Positions 35,166 to 44,182 of a DNA stretch of 64,000 bases are shown piece by piece (within the stretch, counting starts at the first letter, position 1; each line of letters opens with the position of its first letter). The stretch lies in assembly GCA_963974935.1 (NCBI GenBank), contig CAXBEV010000001.1:248001-312000 (forward strand). Direction: 5' to 3'. A program made the translations under genes and the position numbers. This DNA is from UBA4479 sp963974935 (lineage in GTDB: Bacteria > Pseudomonadota > Alphaproteobacteria > Rhodospirillales > Casp-alpha2). A model generated the notes under the pieces. The model did no database searches and was not told where the DNA came from. It saw only the letters and a program-made list of their open reading frames with translations.

Positions 35166-35178
35166 GGGGGAGGCGTCG

Positions 35179-36030
35179 ATGAAGATCATCGCGTTCGTTG
35201 ATGGATCAAACTATTCGCAAAGTGTGTGCGATTATGCCGTTTGGGCGGCGCAAGGCCTGCCAGCGGATGTGGAGTTGTTTCATATCTTGGGCCGCCGCTC
35301 GCGCACCGCAGAGCCGGCGGATTTGAGCGGCAACCTCCGCTTTGGTGAGCGCACCGACTTGTTGGATCAGCTCTCCAAAGCTGACGAGCAATGGATGCAG
35401 CTTGCACAGGCCCGTGGTCGCGCCGTGCTCGACGATGCGGTGGCGCGGATCACCCAAAAGACGGATCAATCGGTGACGATGCGGCTTCGCCACGACGATT
35501 TTGTCGCTACGCTGATCGACTATGAAAAAGACGCCGAGATGGTGATCGTCGGCAAACGCGGCGAAGCATCCGGCTTTGCACGCGAGCATTTGGGCTCAAA
35601 CCTTGAGCGCGCCTTGCGCAGCGCTGAAAAACCCGTGCTGGTGGCGAGCTTCGAATACAAGCCCATCGACACCTGCTTGATTGCCTATGACGGCGGCAAA
35701 AGCATCGGCAAATCCCTCGACTTCATCTGCGCAAGCCCGTTGTTTAAGGGCGTGAAGTTTCATCTGTTGTTGGTCAGTCGCGGTGACGCGGCGGCTGAAG
35801 CAAAAGTGCAGGCGGCGAAAAGTCGCCTAAAAGGTGCCGACATCGACGCCGAGGTTATTATCCGCGACGGGCATGCCGAACACGTCATACATGATGTTTC
35901 GTTGGAGATCGGCGCAAACTTGCTGATCATGGGCGCGTATGGGCATAGCCGGGTACGGAATTTTATCATCGGCTCGACGACCACCGCTGTGGTCCGCGCA
36001 TGCCGCATGCCGTTGTTGATGTTCCGTTGA
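35179..36030 (+). CDS. Tandem universal stress protein
   Basis: 283 residues comprising two UspA domains. The second has the ATP-type loop GAYGHSRVRNFIIGSTTTAVVRACRMPLLMFR (key residues G-x2-G-x9-G-S/T); the first has a more divergent GKRGEASGFAREHLGSNLERAL. A strong GGGGGGAGG ribosome site precedes the ATG. It is cytoplasmic. Its position directly behind the SulP transporter suggests coexpression, as often seen for stress proteins that modulate a partner transporter. Confidence 0.87.
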   Translation: MKIIAFVDGSNYSQSVCDYAVWAAQGLPADVELFHILGRRSRTAEPADLSGNLRFGERTDLLDQLSKADEQWMQLAQARGRAVLDDAVARITQKTDQSVTMRLRHDDFVATLIDYEKDAEMVIVGKRGEASGFAREHLGSNLERALRSAEKPVLVASFEYKPIDTCLIAYDGGKSIGKSLDFICASPLFKGVKFHLLLVSRGDAAAEAKVQAAKSRLKGADIDAEVIIRDGHAEHVIHDVSLEIGANLLIMGAYGHSRVRNFIIGSTTTAVVRACRMPLLMFR

Positions 36031-36036
36031 TGTTGG

Positions 36037-37176
36037 CTACGCGCTGACGCTGCCGTCGAACGTTTGATAGTCGGCGAGCGTACCCAAATCCGGCGTCATG
36101 CCAAGCCCGGGAGCGTTTGGAATCATCACCATTCCGTCTGCGACCACGGGCCAGCCCGGCAGCATTTTCGTGCGCAGCGGGTTCGGATTGGCATCGATTT
36201 CGAGCATCCCGTCACCTCCCGCCGCTGCCAAAATGTGCGCCGAAGCCAATAAACCGATCCCGGCCCCTAAGAAGTGCGGGCAATAGCGCCGTCCCGCCTG
36301 GATAGCCCGTGTCGCGACATCATAGCAGCCGCTGACGCCACCCCATTTCGCGGCGTCCGGCTGTATAACGCCGAGTGCGTCGTCGTTGATGGCAGCCTCG
36401 AAGGCGAACTCACCCAATAGGTTCTCGCCGCCCGCCAGCGGCATGTGCGCCGCCTTGGCTAACGCAGCCCAATCGGCTTTCGGGGCGTCGACACGGATCG
36501 GCTCTTCCAGCCAGGTCAGATCGATATCCTGGATCGCTGTCACGAAGGTTTTGGCTTCGGACAACGTCCATGCTTGGTTGGCATCGGCCATCAATTTTTC
36601 GCCCGGTCGCAACGATAGCTGAAGCGCCCGGAGTTTCGCCCCGTCGCTAGCCAGATCAAACCCGACCTTCACCTTAAAAGCCCGAAAGCCGGCGGCGCGG
36701 GCATCGGCGATCATCTGGGCACCGTCATCAATCTGGATGCCGCTGGCGTACGCCGGCGTCTGTAAAGGTGCAGCATTGTTTAATGCGCGGCACAACGGCA
36801 GTTCGGCTTTCCGTGCCATCAAATCCCAAAGCGCGATGTCGAGCCCGGCGATGGCTTGTGCGAAAGGGCCCGGCTCTGCCGTCTGTAGGACTTTAATTTC
36901 AGTTTGTTGGCTGAGCGTCCGGAACATCTCGGGCGCCGACGTCCACGTTTGTGCAAACACCAACTCGGCGATGTCTTCAAGGATCAGCCGAGCGCGATGC
37001 TCGGCGCCGGCAGCCGGCCAATTGCAGAATACTTCGCCGTAGCCCTGGATGCCGTCGTCGTCGGTCAGGCGCACCAGCACGGCGGGGCGATCCTGCATGG
37101 TCCCGAACGAGGTGCGTACCGGACGCTGCAACGGGACGCGATACGCCCACGTGTCAATGCGCTGCAGCGTCACCAC
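36037..37176 (-). CDS. Mandelate racemase/muconate lactonizing enzyme family
   Basis: Start taken at GTG 37176 (or the next GTG at 37173), just past the tctA stop; the open frame upstream lies inside tctA. About 379 residues, normal for the enolase superfamily. Catalytic residues are visible: the K-x-K in FKVKVGFD, metal ligands in ADANQAW, WLEEPI and GGENL, and an active-site histidine late in CPHFLG. That set fits the mandelate racemase subgroup (dehydratases, racemases and epimerases of carboxylates or cyclic amino acids). The neighbours TctABC, GntR and aconitase X suggest catabolism of a carboxylate or hydroxyproline-like compound. Confidence 0.82.
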   Translation of the reverse strand: MVTLQRIDTWAYRVPLQRPVRTSFGTMQDRPAVLVRLTDDDGIQGYGEVFCNWPAAGAEHRARLILEDIAELVFAQTWTSAPEMFRTLSQQTEIKVLQTAEPGPFAQAIAGLDIALWDLMARKAELPLCRALNNAAPLQTPAYASGIQIDDGAQMIADARAAGFRAFKVKVGFDLASDGAKLRALQLSLRPGEKLMADANQAWTLSEAKTFVTAIQDIDLTWLEEPIRVDAPKADWAALAKAAHMPLAGGENLLGEFAFEAAINDDALGVIQPDAAKWGGVSGCYDVATRAIQAGRRYCPHFLGAGIGLLASAHILAAAGGDGMLEIDANPNPLRTKMLPGWPVVADGMVMIPNAPGLGMTPDLGTLADYQTFDGSVSA

Positions 37177-37184
37177 AGCTGGCG

Positions 37185-38693
37185 TTACTCTTCTTCGAGG
37201 GTCAGCAGCCGATTCCGACGTTCTTTTAGGCCGGTGCGGATCAGGGCGGCGACGGTAATTGCGGTCAACGTCCAGAACACCCATGTAATTGGGCTGCGGA
37301 ATAAAATGTCACCGGACCCACCCGACATCAGCATCGATTGGCGGAAGTTGTCTTCGAGCAGCGGCCCCAAGATAAATGCGATCAGGAATGGTGCGGCCGG
37401 CACATTCAGCCGCAGCATGATATAGCCGACCCAGCCCACCGCAAACATCACACCGATATCAAAGATGGAGTTGTTGACCGCATAGACGCCATACACACAC
37501 AACACCATAATGCCGGGAAACAGCAGCGACGACGGCACATCAGCGATGAAGCGGAACAGCCGGATCGCCACCGAGCCGACGCCGAGCAAGAAGACTGAGC
37601 TCAAGATCAGCCCCATGAACAGCGCATAAACGATGTCGCCGTTGGTCGCGAACAGCATCGGGCCAGGCTGCAGGCCGTGGATCATAAACGCGCCGATGAT
37701 GATTGCGGTAATGATGTCGCCGGGCACGCCAAGCGCCAACAGCGGGATCAACGTCGCGCCGCAGACGCCGTTGTTGCCGGCTTCGGATGCAGCGACGCCT
37801 TCGATTTCACCTTTGCCGAAGTTATCCTTGTTTTTGGAATTGCGACGCGCTTCGGAATAACTCAAGAACGCCGATGGCGCTGCGCCGATACCGGGGATCG
37901 AGCCCAAGATGACGCCGATCACGCTGCCCCGCAGAATTGAACGGAAGCAATGACGATACTCGGCAAACGTCACATGGCGGTCGCCGAGTTGTCGAACTTT
38001 GGTTTCTTGATTGCGGGGTTTGCGGGCGTATTCGATGATTTCGGGGATAGCAAACAGGCCGATCAACACGGCAATAAAGTTCAAGCCGCCCATCAGGTTC
38101 GGCTCACCAAAAACGAAGCGGTCGGTACCGTACACAAGGTCCAGGCCGATGGTTGCCAACAGCAAGCCCATACCCGCCGAGATCAGGCCTTTCATTAGAT
38201 TGTCGCCCGATACGCCGGCGATGATCGTGAGCGAGAACAAGATCAGCGTAAAGAATTCCGGCGGCCCGAAGCTGAGCGCGAACGATGCCAACCAGCCTGC
38301 AAATAAAATCAAAGCCAGGTTCGAAATCATATCCGCTGTGCACGATGCATACAGCGCCATACCGAGTGCCTTACCTGCTTGGCCTTTTTCCGCCATCGGA
38401 TAGCCGTCCAGCACGGTGGCCGACGATGCTGGTGTGCCCGGGGTCTTGATCAGGATGGCTGGGATCGAGCCGCCGAAGATGCCGCCCTTATAGACGCCTA
38501 GCAAAAGCAAGATGCCTTGGATTGGGCTCATCGCAAACGTGAACGGCAAGGTCAAGGCAACGGCCATGGTCGCCGACATACCGGGAATTGCCCCCATGAT
38601 GACGCCGACGACCACGCCGATGAACAGCGAAATAATGCTCGACCATTGGGCGACCAAGGCAAACGCAGACGGCGCATAATCGATAAAACTCAT
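37185..38693 (-). CDS. tctA: Tripartite tricarboxylate transporter, large permease TctA
   Basis: 502 residues, the normal TctA length, with about a dozen hydrophobic segments. Family signatures are GAIPGMSATMAVALTLPFTF near the start (key Pro and Gly), FGGSIPAILIKTPGTPASSATVLDGYPMA (Gly/Pro-rich), the second GSIPGIGAAPSAFLSYSEA and the AASEAGNNGVCGATLIPLLALGVPGD loop. It forms the transmembrane channel of a sodium-dependent carboxylate importer with TctB and the periplasmic TctC. It is preceded by tctB (27 bases) and followed by the enolase-superfamily gene (8 bases). Confidence 0.92.
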   Translation of the reverse strand: MSFIDYAPSAFALVAQWSSIISLFIGVVVGVIMGAIPGMSATMAVALTLPFTFAMSPIQGILLLLGVYKGGIFGGSIPAILIKTPGTPASSATVLDGYPMAEKGQAGKALGMALYASCTADMISNLALILFAGWLASFALSFGPPEFFTLILFSLTIIAGVSGDNLMKGLISAGMGLLLATIGLDLVYGTDRFVFGEPNLMGGLNFIAVLIGLFAIPEIIEYARKPRNQETKVRQLGDRHVTFAEYRHCFRSILRGSVIGVILGSIPGIGAAPSAFLSYSEARRNSKNKDNFGKGEIEGVAASEAGNNGVCGATLIPLLALGVPGDIITAIIIGAFMIHGLQPGPMLFATNGDIVYALFMGLILSSVFLLGVGSVAIRLFRFIADVPSSLLFPGIMVLCVYGVYAVNNSIFDIGVMFAVGWVGYIMLRLNVPAAPFLIAFILGPLLEDNFRQSMLMSGGSGDILFRSPITWVFWTLTAITVAALIRTGLKERRNRLLTLEEE

Positions 38694-38720
38694 GATGACC
38701 TCAGTGACCTCAGATGGAGC

Positions 38721-39209
38721 TTAGGGTAGACGAAAGAAATCGGGTTGCGGGATCGGCACGCCTGCGACGTGATCAAAAAATCCATAAAGCAACAGCGGCA
38801 ACACAATGGCGATGATCGCGGCGGCCACTTTGCGCGGCAATCCAATCACGACCATGAAGGCAACATAGGCCAGCACCGATGCTAAAATCATCCCGAGGTA
38901 CGGCAACAACACGTAATAGACCACCATCAAAATCGCCACTAAGGCGATCCGCATGTTGCCGCCGGGTACGTCGTCGTGCTCTTCGGGGATCTGCAGTGGG
39001 CGCGTCACAAAATAATATTGAATCAACAAAATGGTCCCGCCGATGCCCAAAAGGGCAGCGACGATGTACGGCCAAAAATCCGGAGAAAGAACAAGTTTGC
39101 GAACGTTGCTGGGTGTAATGACCCAAGTCGGAATCAAAAATTCGATCAAAAACAGCGCAAACGCCAACATCCCGACGCCGAGCCATATTGAAGTGTGAAG
39201 CCGCAGCAT
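38721..39209 (-). CDS. tctB: Tripartite tricarboxylate transporter, small permease TctB
   Basis: 162 residues with four hydrophobic segments: WLGVGMLAFALFLIEFLI, FWPYIVAALLGIGGTILLI, LVAILMVVYYVLLPYLGMIL and a C-terminal AAIIAIVLPLLLYGFF. This size and layout are typical of the poorly conserved TctB subunit. It lies between tctC and tctA in the canonical order. Confidence 0.85.
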   Translation of the reverse strand: MLRLHTSIWLGVGMLAFALFLIEFLIPTWVITPSNVRKLVLSPDFWPYIVAALLGIGGTILLIQYYFVTRPLQIPEEHDDVPGGNMRIALVAILMVVYYVLLPYLGMILASVLAYVAFMVVIGLPRKVAAAIIAIVLPLLLYGFFDHVAGVPIPQPDFFRLP

Positions 39210-39296
39210 TGCAGACCCCTAAATGGAAAAACGAAAACCTCTACGACACGTGCACGAAATGGGCGACCTCATCCGAGGCCGCCCACAATCGTACGC

Positions 39297-40298
39297 TTAC
39301 TTAATGCGCATATCCAAGTCTTCAACGAGCTTCCGGAACGTATTGTACTGTGCCCGGATGAAATCGTTCGACTCTTTCGGGTCCATCAGACGGATCACCG
39401 AGCCGCGCTTGGTCATGGCGTCCAAGAACTTCTGATCGGACACCGCCGATGCGAGCCAACCGCGCCATTTCGCCGCAACGTCTTCAGAGATACCGGCTGG
39501 GCCGCCGATACCTGTCCAACCAACCAGTTCTTCCAATTCCGGGTGGCCGAGCGAACGTGCGGTCGGTGCATCAAAGCCCGGAACCGGGTCTTTTGTGGTC
39601 ACGACCAGCGGACGCAATTGCTTGTTGGCAACGAAGCTGGCGAGTGCCGACGAGTTCGTACAGATGAAATCTACCGTTCCTGAAAGCACGGCTGTTGCAG
39701 CTGCCCCGCCGCCTTTCAACGGAATGTGCGTCACGGCTTCGGTGGCCTTTTCGACGCCGAACTTGGAAATCGCCATGATGCCTGCGATGTGCAGAAGCGA
39801 GCCCACGCCCGAAGACGAAAAGCGAACCTTGCCGGGATCGGCTTTGATTTTGGTGATCAGCGCGTCCATCGTCATGATGTCGGATTCCATCGACACGGCG
39901 CAGACCACCGGGTTGATTTCGTAAACGCCGACGAACGAGAAATCGTCCAACGTATAAGGCAGCGTTGCCTTCATGGCTGGGTTCACAGTATGCGAACCGA
40001 CGCGAGCGAAGATCATTGTGTAGCCGTCATTCTTGGCGTTCTTGACGGACACCGAACCCGTTGCGCCACCGGCACCGGTGCGGTTCACCATCAGCAAAGG
40101 TTCCGGCACGGCTTTGCCGAGCGGCTCGGCGATGGTGCGTGCGGAAATATCGGTCGCGCCGCCGGCGCCGTAAGGAATGACCATCGTGATCGGTCGCTCC
40201 GGATATTCGGCTTGGGCTTGGGTTGCCATCGTCGCGAATGCGACACCGGCAACGGCGAGTGCTGTGGTGGTTCTCAGTAATTTGGCTTTAAAGCTCAT
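39297..40298 (-). CDS. tctC: Periplasmic substrate-binding protein TctC (Bug family)
   Basis: About 333 residues from the ATG at 40298, which is 9 bases after GGGAG; an ATG three codons earlier directly abuts that site. A signal peptide (LLRTTTALAVAGVAFATMATQAQA) precedes the mature Bug domain with YPERPITMVIPYGAGGATD, the LMVNRTGAGGATGS loop and a VRFSSSGVGSLLH segment. It captures a carboxylate in the periplasm for TctAB. The ligand is unknown; Bug proteins bind di/tricarboxylates, amino acids and others. Confidence 0.9.
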   Translation of the reverse strand: MSFKAKLLRTTTALAVAGVAFATMATQAQAEYPERPITMVIPYGAGGATDISARTIAEPLGKAVPEPLLMVNRTGAGGATGSVSVKNAKNDGYTMIFARVGSHTVNPAMKATLPYTLDDFSFVGVYEINPVVCAVSMESDIMTMDALITKIKADPGKVRFSSSGVGSLLHIAGIMAISKFGVEKATEAVTHIPLKGGGAAATAVLSGTVDFICTNSSALASFVANKQLRPLVVTTKDPVPGFDAPTARSLGHPELEELVGWTGIGGPAGISEDVAAKWRGWLASAVSDQKFLDAMTKRGSVIRLMDPKESNDFIRAQYNTFRKLVEDLDMRIK

Positions 40299-40450
40299 TT
40301 TTTTCATCTCCCATTTTTGAACGCGTTTAATTTTGATTGGCCGTCATCGGCGTTCGTCAATGTGACGGCGTGCAGGGTGTCGCAAAACAGGCGACAGTGA
40401 CTTTCCATGATTTAAGCAAATAGAAACCTCATCCCCGTTGGTGAGCAGAG

Positions 40451-40516
40451 TATGATAGACAATACTGCCGAGGGCGAGAGGGTATTTCGTAGGAGGCATA
40501 ATTACTCGTCTATCAT
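40451..40516. promoter_or_regulatory. Inverted pair of ATGATAGAC sites upstream of tctC
   Basis: ATGATAGAC at 40452-40460 and its exact complement GTCTATCAT at 40508-40516 flank a 47-base spacer, in the 218-base gap between gntR and tctC. The left copy is inside a dyad with GTAT/ATAC ends. They are candidate operators for the adjacent GntR regulator; no matching pair was found upstream of gntR itself. Confidence 0.3.
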
Positions 40517-40525
40517 GAGAATAAT

Positions 40526-41308
40526 TCAAGAAACACGATCCCCGTCAATGGCTAAGCAACGCATGGTCGTGGGGATTACAACACGCTGGTAATAGATCGG
40601 CAGGTCACGGGCGTCACGCCCGTGCGTTTCTAAGATCATCCCCGGACTGCCGGGCGCGGCTTTGATCAAGCGGGCATCCGACGTGCTCAACGAGGCGCAG
40701 CGCAATAGCTGTGGTGCGCGTTGCGTGCGGACACCAAAGTGTTCAGATAACACATTGCGTAGCACGACTCGATTGAACTCCGCCTTCGGCAGTTTGAGCA
40801 GGCCCGAAAAGCGGTCGCCATCCAGATAAAAATCACTCGATAACAGAAACTCGCCACCAACATCGATCACGCGCTGTATCATGATGAAAGACTTCGCGTC
40901 CGGCATGAAGGTACGCCACGGCCCATCTTTTTGGATGCGCTCAATCCGTTTTGCTCGGGCGCTCAACGGCAGGAACGTTGCGCCGTCGTCGCCCAAAAAA
41001 CAAAAATGCCAAACGTCATGCATTTCCAAAGACGGGTCTGTGACGAAGGTGCCCGATCCTTGTCTGCGAGTGAGAACGCCGTCTTCGGTCAGGGTCTGCA
41101 TCGCTTTGCGGACAGTACCGATGCTTAAACCCAAGGTACGCGCCAGCCTATCTTCGGGTGGCAGTTGTGCGCCTGGCGCGAACTCACCGCTTTCAACGGC
41201 TTCGGCGATCGCTTGATATAAGGACAAGTATTTCGGCCCGCGGAGGCGGGCGTTCCTCCGAAAGGCGGCTGCGATTTCTGTGTCGTCGGCTTCGCGAACA
41301 GACTGCAT
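40526..41308 (-). CDS. GntR-family regulator, HutC type
   Basis: 260 residues from the ATG at 41308 (GGGGA upstream); the extra 44 codons before it are not coding-like. The N-terminal winged helix contains SLYQAIAEAVESGEFAPG, LPPEDRLARTLGLSIGTVRKAM and RRQGSGTFV. The C-terminal half is a UTRA ligand domain (SSDFYLDGDRFSGL...YYQRVVIPTTM). It sits between divergent aconitase X genes and the tct operon and probably controls both. Confidence 0.85.
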   Translation of the reverse strand: MQSVREADDTEIAAAFRRNARLRGPKYLSLYQAIAEAVESGEFAPGAQLPPEDRLARTLGLSIGTVRKAMQTLTEDGVLTRRQGSGTFVTDPSLEMHDVWHFCFLGDDGATFLPLSARAKRIERIQKDGPWRTFMPDAKSFIMIQRVIDVGGEFLLSSDFYLDGDRFSGLLKLPKAEFNRVVLRNVLSEHFGVRTQRAPQLLRCASLSTSDARLIKAAPGSPGMILETHGRDARDLPIYYQRVVIPTTMRCLAIDGDRVS

Positions 41309-41426
41309 GATATCCCCAACGTGCTTTATGCTGCGACTCTGAAGGGAGTCGGGGTGCCTTGTCAAAATAAATCTAGTCCTATAGAGGAATGTATGATTTA
41401 TAGAGATATTGGTCAGATTGGGGGCG

Positions 41427-42686
41427 ATGATGAGACTCAACGATTATGAACAGGAAATGCTTGCCGGCGTGCATGGTTCGGCCAAAAAATACGGCATGGA
41501 ACAGGTCGTCCGTGTCGGCACGTTCTTTGATGCGCCGGACACGGTCGCCGTCGCGCAAGTTCACTTGATGGCCGACCCGGAATCCTTGGGTAGTTCTGGT
41601 GTAGAATTTCTCGAAGGCTTGGCTAAGCTGCCTAAAGCCGAGCGTACCGTCGTCGTCCCTGCCGTCACCGACCCCCGCGGCGTCGACCTTGCCGCGTATC
41701 AACGCCTGGGTCAGACCGAGGGCATGGCGGATTTAGAGCGTCGCGCCACCGCAGCATTCCGTGCGCTCGGCTTCATGATGACCGACACCTGCATAAATTA
41801 TCAAACGATCTGCCCGCCGGTGTTGGGCGAGCATGTTGCGTTCGGCGACACGGGGTCCAGCATTTATGCCAACAGCGTGCAGGGTGCACGTACCAACTTT
41901 GAAGGCGGCCCGTCTGCATTGGCCGCCGCCTTAACCGGTCGCGCACCGCGCTATGGGTTTCACTTGGATGCAGTCCGGCGTGGTAGTTGTGTGTTTGAGG
42001 TTGATTTCCGTCCCAAGGATCTCAGCGACTGGGGTGCGCTGGGTGCCTATGTGGGACGTAAGATGGCCTCGTATTGGGAAGTGCCGGTGATCGTCGGCAT
42101 CGACGATGCGCCGACGTCTGACGAGTTGAAACAGTTTGGTGCGGCATTGGCGAGCTTCGGCTCGACGCCGCTTTTTCACATGATCGGCATCACCCCAGAG
42201 GCGCCAACGTTGGGTGCGGTCTTTGACGGGGCTGTGCCGAAAGTCGAAAAAATTGGCAAGGCTGAAGTCGATGCGCTGATCCAATCATATATGCCGAGCG
42301 ACGATAAACTCGACGTCGTGGTGTTTGCCGGACCACAGCTGTCTTTGATGGAAATGCAGACCTTAGCCGGGTTGATGCAAGATCGACACATCCACAAAGA
42401 CGTCGCATTGATCGCGACCACATCACCCGAAATTAAATACGCTTGCGACCGCATGGGGCTGACTGAAACCATCGAAGGTGCCGGTGGCATGGTTTTGTCG
42501 GGGGTATGCTTCTATCAGATGTATGCCCGTGAAATCGGCGAGGCCAATGGCTGGAAACGCTTAATGAGCAACTCCGCAAAATTGGTCAACATCTTGGGTG
42601 GCTATGGCTATGAGCCGATCTTGGCGACGATGGAGGCGTGCGTGGACAGCGCCGTGCAGGGTCGTATTTCGGAGGCAGCACAATGA
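41427..42686 (+). CDS. Aconitase X large subunit (DUF521)
   Basis: About 419 residues starting at ATG 41427 or 41430; GGGGG precedes both. The sequence is a clear aconitase X catalytic subunit: MRLNDYEQEMLAG, a CINYQTICPPVLGEH segment with iron-ligand-type cysteine, FGDTGSSIYANSV and GVCFYQMYAR near the C-terminus. Known bacterial members dehydrate cis- or trans-3-hydroxy-L-proline; archaeal ones act on mevalonate-5-phosphate. Its stop overlaps the small subunit start (ATGA), so the two-subunit enzyme is coupled. Context suggests an amino-acid- or carboxylate-degrading role. Confidence 0.85.
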   Translation: MMRLNDYEQEMLAGVHGSAKKYGMEQVVRVGTFFDAPDTVAVAQVHLMADPESLGSSGVEFLEGLAKLPKAERTVVVPAVTDPRGVDLAAYQRLGQTEGMADLERRATAAFRALGFMMTDTCINYQTICPPVLGEHVAFGDTGSSIYANSVQGARTNFEGGPSALAAALTGRAPRYGFHLDAVRRGSCVFEVDFRPKDLSDWGALGAYVGRKMASYWEVPVIVGIDDAPTSDELKQFGAALASFGSTPLFHMIGITPEAPTLGAVFDGAVPKVEKIGKAEVDALIQSYMPSDDKLDVVVFAGPQLSLMEMQTLAGLMQDRHIHKDVALIATTSPEIKYACDRMGLTETIEGAGGMVLSGVCFYQMYAREIGEANGWKRLMSNSAKLVNILGGYGYEPILATMEACVDSAVQGRISEAAQ

Positions 42687-43090
42687 CACAGGTTTTCCAA
42701 GGGCACGCCGGTATTGGTGACGAGGTCACGGGCGAGGCGTTGGTGGCATCTGATAACTTTTCCGCGCGCTACGATTTGGACCGGATCAAAGGCATTTTCT
42801 CGCGACCTCAGCACAAGCTTTATGGGCAGAGCTATGACGGTAAAATCCTGATCCTCAATGCGGCCAAGGGCGGCGTCGCGTCGGCGTGGATGTTGCAGGA
42901 GATGGTGTCCCGCGGGGTCACGCCGAAAGCGTTAATTTTGAACTTTGCAAACCCGATCATGGCACAGGGGGCCGCATTTGCGAACTTAGCTATGATTGAC
43001 CGATTTGATATCGACATCACCAAGGCGATTCCCATGGGCGCGCAGGTGACCGTCGTGCCGGCCAAAGGTGAGGTCCGACTGCTCGACTAG
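42683..43090 (+). CDS. Aconitase X small subunit (DUF126)
   Basis: 135 residues from the ATG at 42683, overlapping the large-subunit stop by four bases, with GGAGG upstream. It matches the swivelling small domain of aconitase X: YDLDRIKGIFSRPQHKLYGQ, a LNAAKGGVASAWML active-site loop, and a C-terminal GAQVTVVPAKGEVRLLD. In many bacteria this domain is fused to the large subunit; here it is a separate chain. It is convergent with the unknown membrane protein gene, 9 bases away. Confidence 0.87.
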   Translation: MTQVFQGHAGIGDEVTGEALVASDNFSARYDLDRIKGIFSRPQHKLYGQSYDGKILILNAAKGGVASAWMLQEMVSRGVTPKALILNFANPIMAQGAAFANLAMIDRFDIDITKAIPMGAQVTVVPAKGEVRLLD

Positions 43091-43099
43091 GGTTTGCGC

Positions 43100-44095
43100 C
43101 TATTGTGCGCGCAAGTCGTCAGGGCTGACCGAAAGCTCGAAGGCACCGCAACCACGATATGCGGTGCGGAGCGCGGGTTGTTGGAATTTTCGGGTATCGA
43201 TAAGATACATACGCTCGATCTTGTCTTCCCCTAAGTACCGATCCATATCGACTCTTATTTTGCCTGCAATGCCCGACAATTCAGCGGCACTCACAGCTTG
43301 GCCCTGTGCGGCTTTTGGCCCCAGCGTAAAGTTAAGGGCTTCTGCGATGCGCGGCGCCAGACGGCAAACCGCATCTTTGTCACCATATTTGCCATCATAT
43401 GCAGGCGCAACGATGACGGGGACCAGCGATAATCGGGCATTCCCAAATAAGAATGTGAGCGGTTTCATCAGGAACACCGGATACGTCTCGTCTTTGCGTT
43501 TGGGTGCCGGCGGTGGCGTGTCTGCAGGTTTTGCCGATGCTGCCGGTTCAGGCGCAGCGGCCTTTTCAGTAGTTTCTTCTTCGCTCGGAGGCGCTGCTGT
43601 GATCAGTTTTTCGATATCAATTTGCGTTAACGCAACACCGATGATCGCAATGAGGATAAACCCGATACTGGATATTGTTCGAAGCTTCGTGCCAAAAAAA
43701 GCGTTCGTGATTGAAAGTGACCAATTAGATCTTCGCCGCTCTATACTTTGGCCCGCCCGTTTGTTGGCGAGATATTTTTTCGCTTCTTCGATACGGTGCG
43801 TTTTCTCGGCTTCAAGGGTACGTCGGATCATGCTTTTGGTGTCGGTAAAGCCGAGTTGGTCTTCGCCAGCGAGGATTCCTTTCATCTTTTCGACAAATTC
43901 TTCTCGGACGGCGGCATCGTTTTTGCGTTGAAATAACAACGGCGCGATCTGCGTGACCAAGCTGGTCAACTGCGTGATACTGGTTGTTTTGTCGATGGCC
44001 TGCAGGATGCCGCGATTGGGGTCGTCGAATACGACACTCCAATTGACCGTGCCGTCCGGGTGTTTCGGTCGCATGTTTGCAGGTGATTGTGCCAT
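43100..44095 (-). CDS. Unknown single-pass membrane protein
   Basis: I do not recognise this family. Start taken at the ATG at 44095 (331 residues); the open frame continues 11 codons to a TTG. The first about 140 residues are charged and helical, with a basic stretch SIERRRSNW before one hydrophobic segment (TISSIGFILIAIIGVALTQ, about 150). An acidic/proline-alanine linker follows (PPSEEETTEKAAAPEPAAS), then a C-terminal domain of about 130 residues ending VYLIDTRKF-like and CGAFELSVSPDD. The layout suggests a cytoplasmic N-terminus and a periplasmic domain. Its leader carries alternative hairpins (44136-44182). Confidence 0.65.
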   Translation of the reverse strand: MAQSPANMRPKHPDGTVNWSVVFDDPNRGILQAIDKTTSITQLTSLVTQIAPLLFQRKNDAAVREEFVEKMKGILAGEDQLGFTDTKSMIRRTLEAEKTHRIEEAKKYLANKRAGQSIERRRSNWSLSITNAFFGTKLRTISSIGFILIAIIGVALTQIDIEKLITAAPPSEEETTEKAAAPEPAASAKPADTPPPAPKRKDETYPVFLMKPLTFLFGNARLSLVPVIVAPAYDGKYGDKDAVCRLAPRIAEALNFTLGPKAAQGQAVSAAELSGIAGKIRVDMDRYLGEDKIERMYLIDTRKFQQPALRTAYRGCGAFELSVSPDDLRAQ

Positions 44096-44135
44096 CTTCG
44101 TGATAGTCCCGAATACGGAATGGTTCAATGTACAA

Positions 44136-44167
44136 CACTTTGTTATCTCAACAAGGTTAACAAAGTG
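44136..44167 (-). promoter_or_regulatory. Perfect 10-base inverted repeat in leader region
   Basis: CACTTTGTTA (44136-44145) and TAACAAAGTG (44158-44167) around a 12-base loop. Its right arm overlaps an arm of the terminator-like hairpin at 44163-44182, so only one of the two can form in a transcript. It lies 41 bases upstream of the ATG of the unknown membrane protein gene. Confidence 0.45.
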
Positions 44168-44182
44168 ACTCCGATGTCACTT
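44163..44182 (-). terminator. Terminator-like hairpin after mnmH
   Basis: On the minus strand AAGTGAC-atcgga-GTCACTT, a 7-base-pair stem, followed by TGTTA, a short and imperfect T-tract. It starts 34 bases past the mnmH stop. It could end mnmH transcription or act as an attenuator for the downstream gene. Confidence 0.4.
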
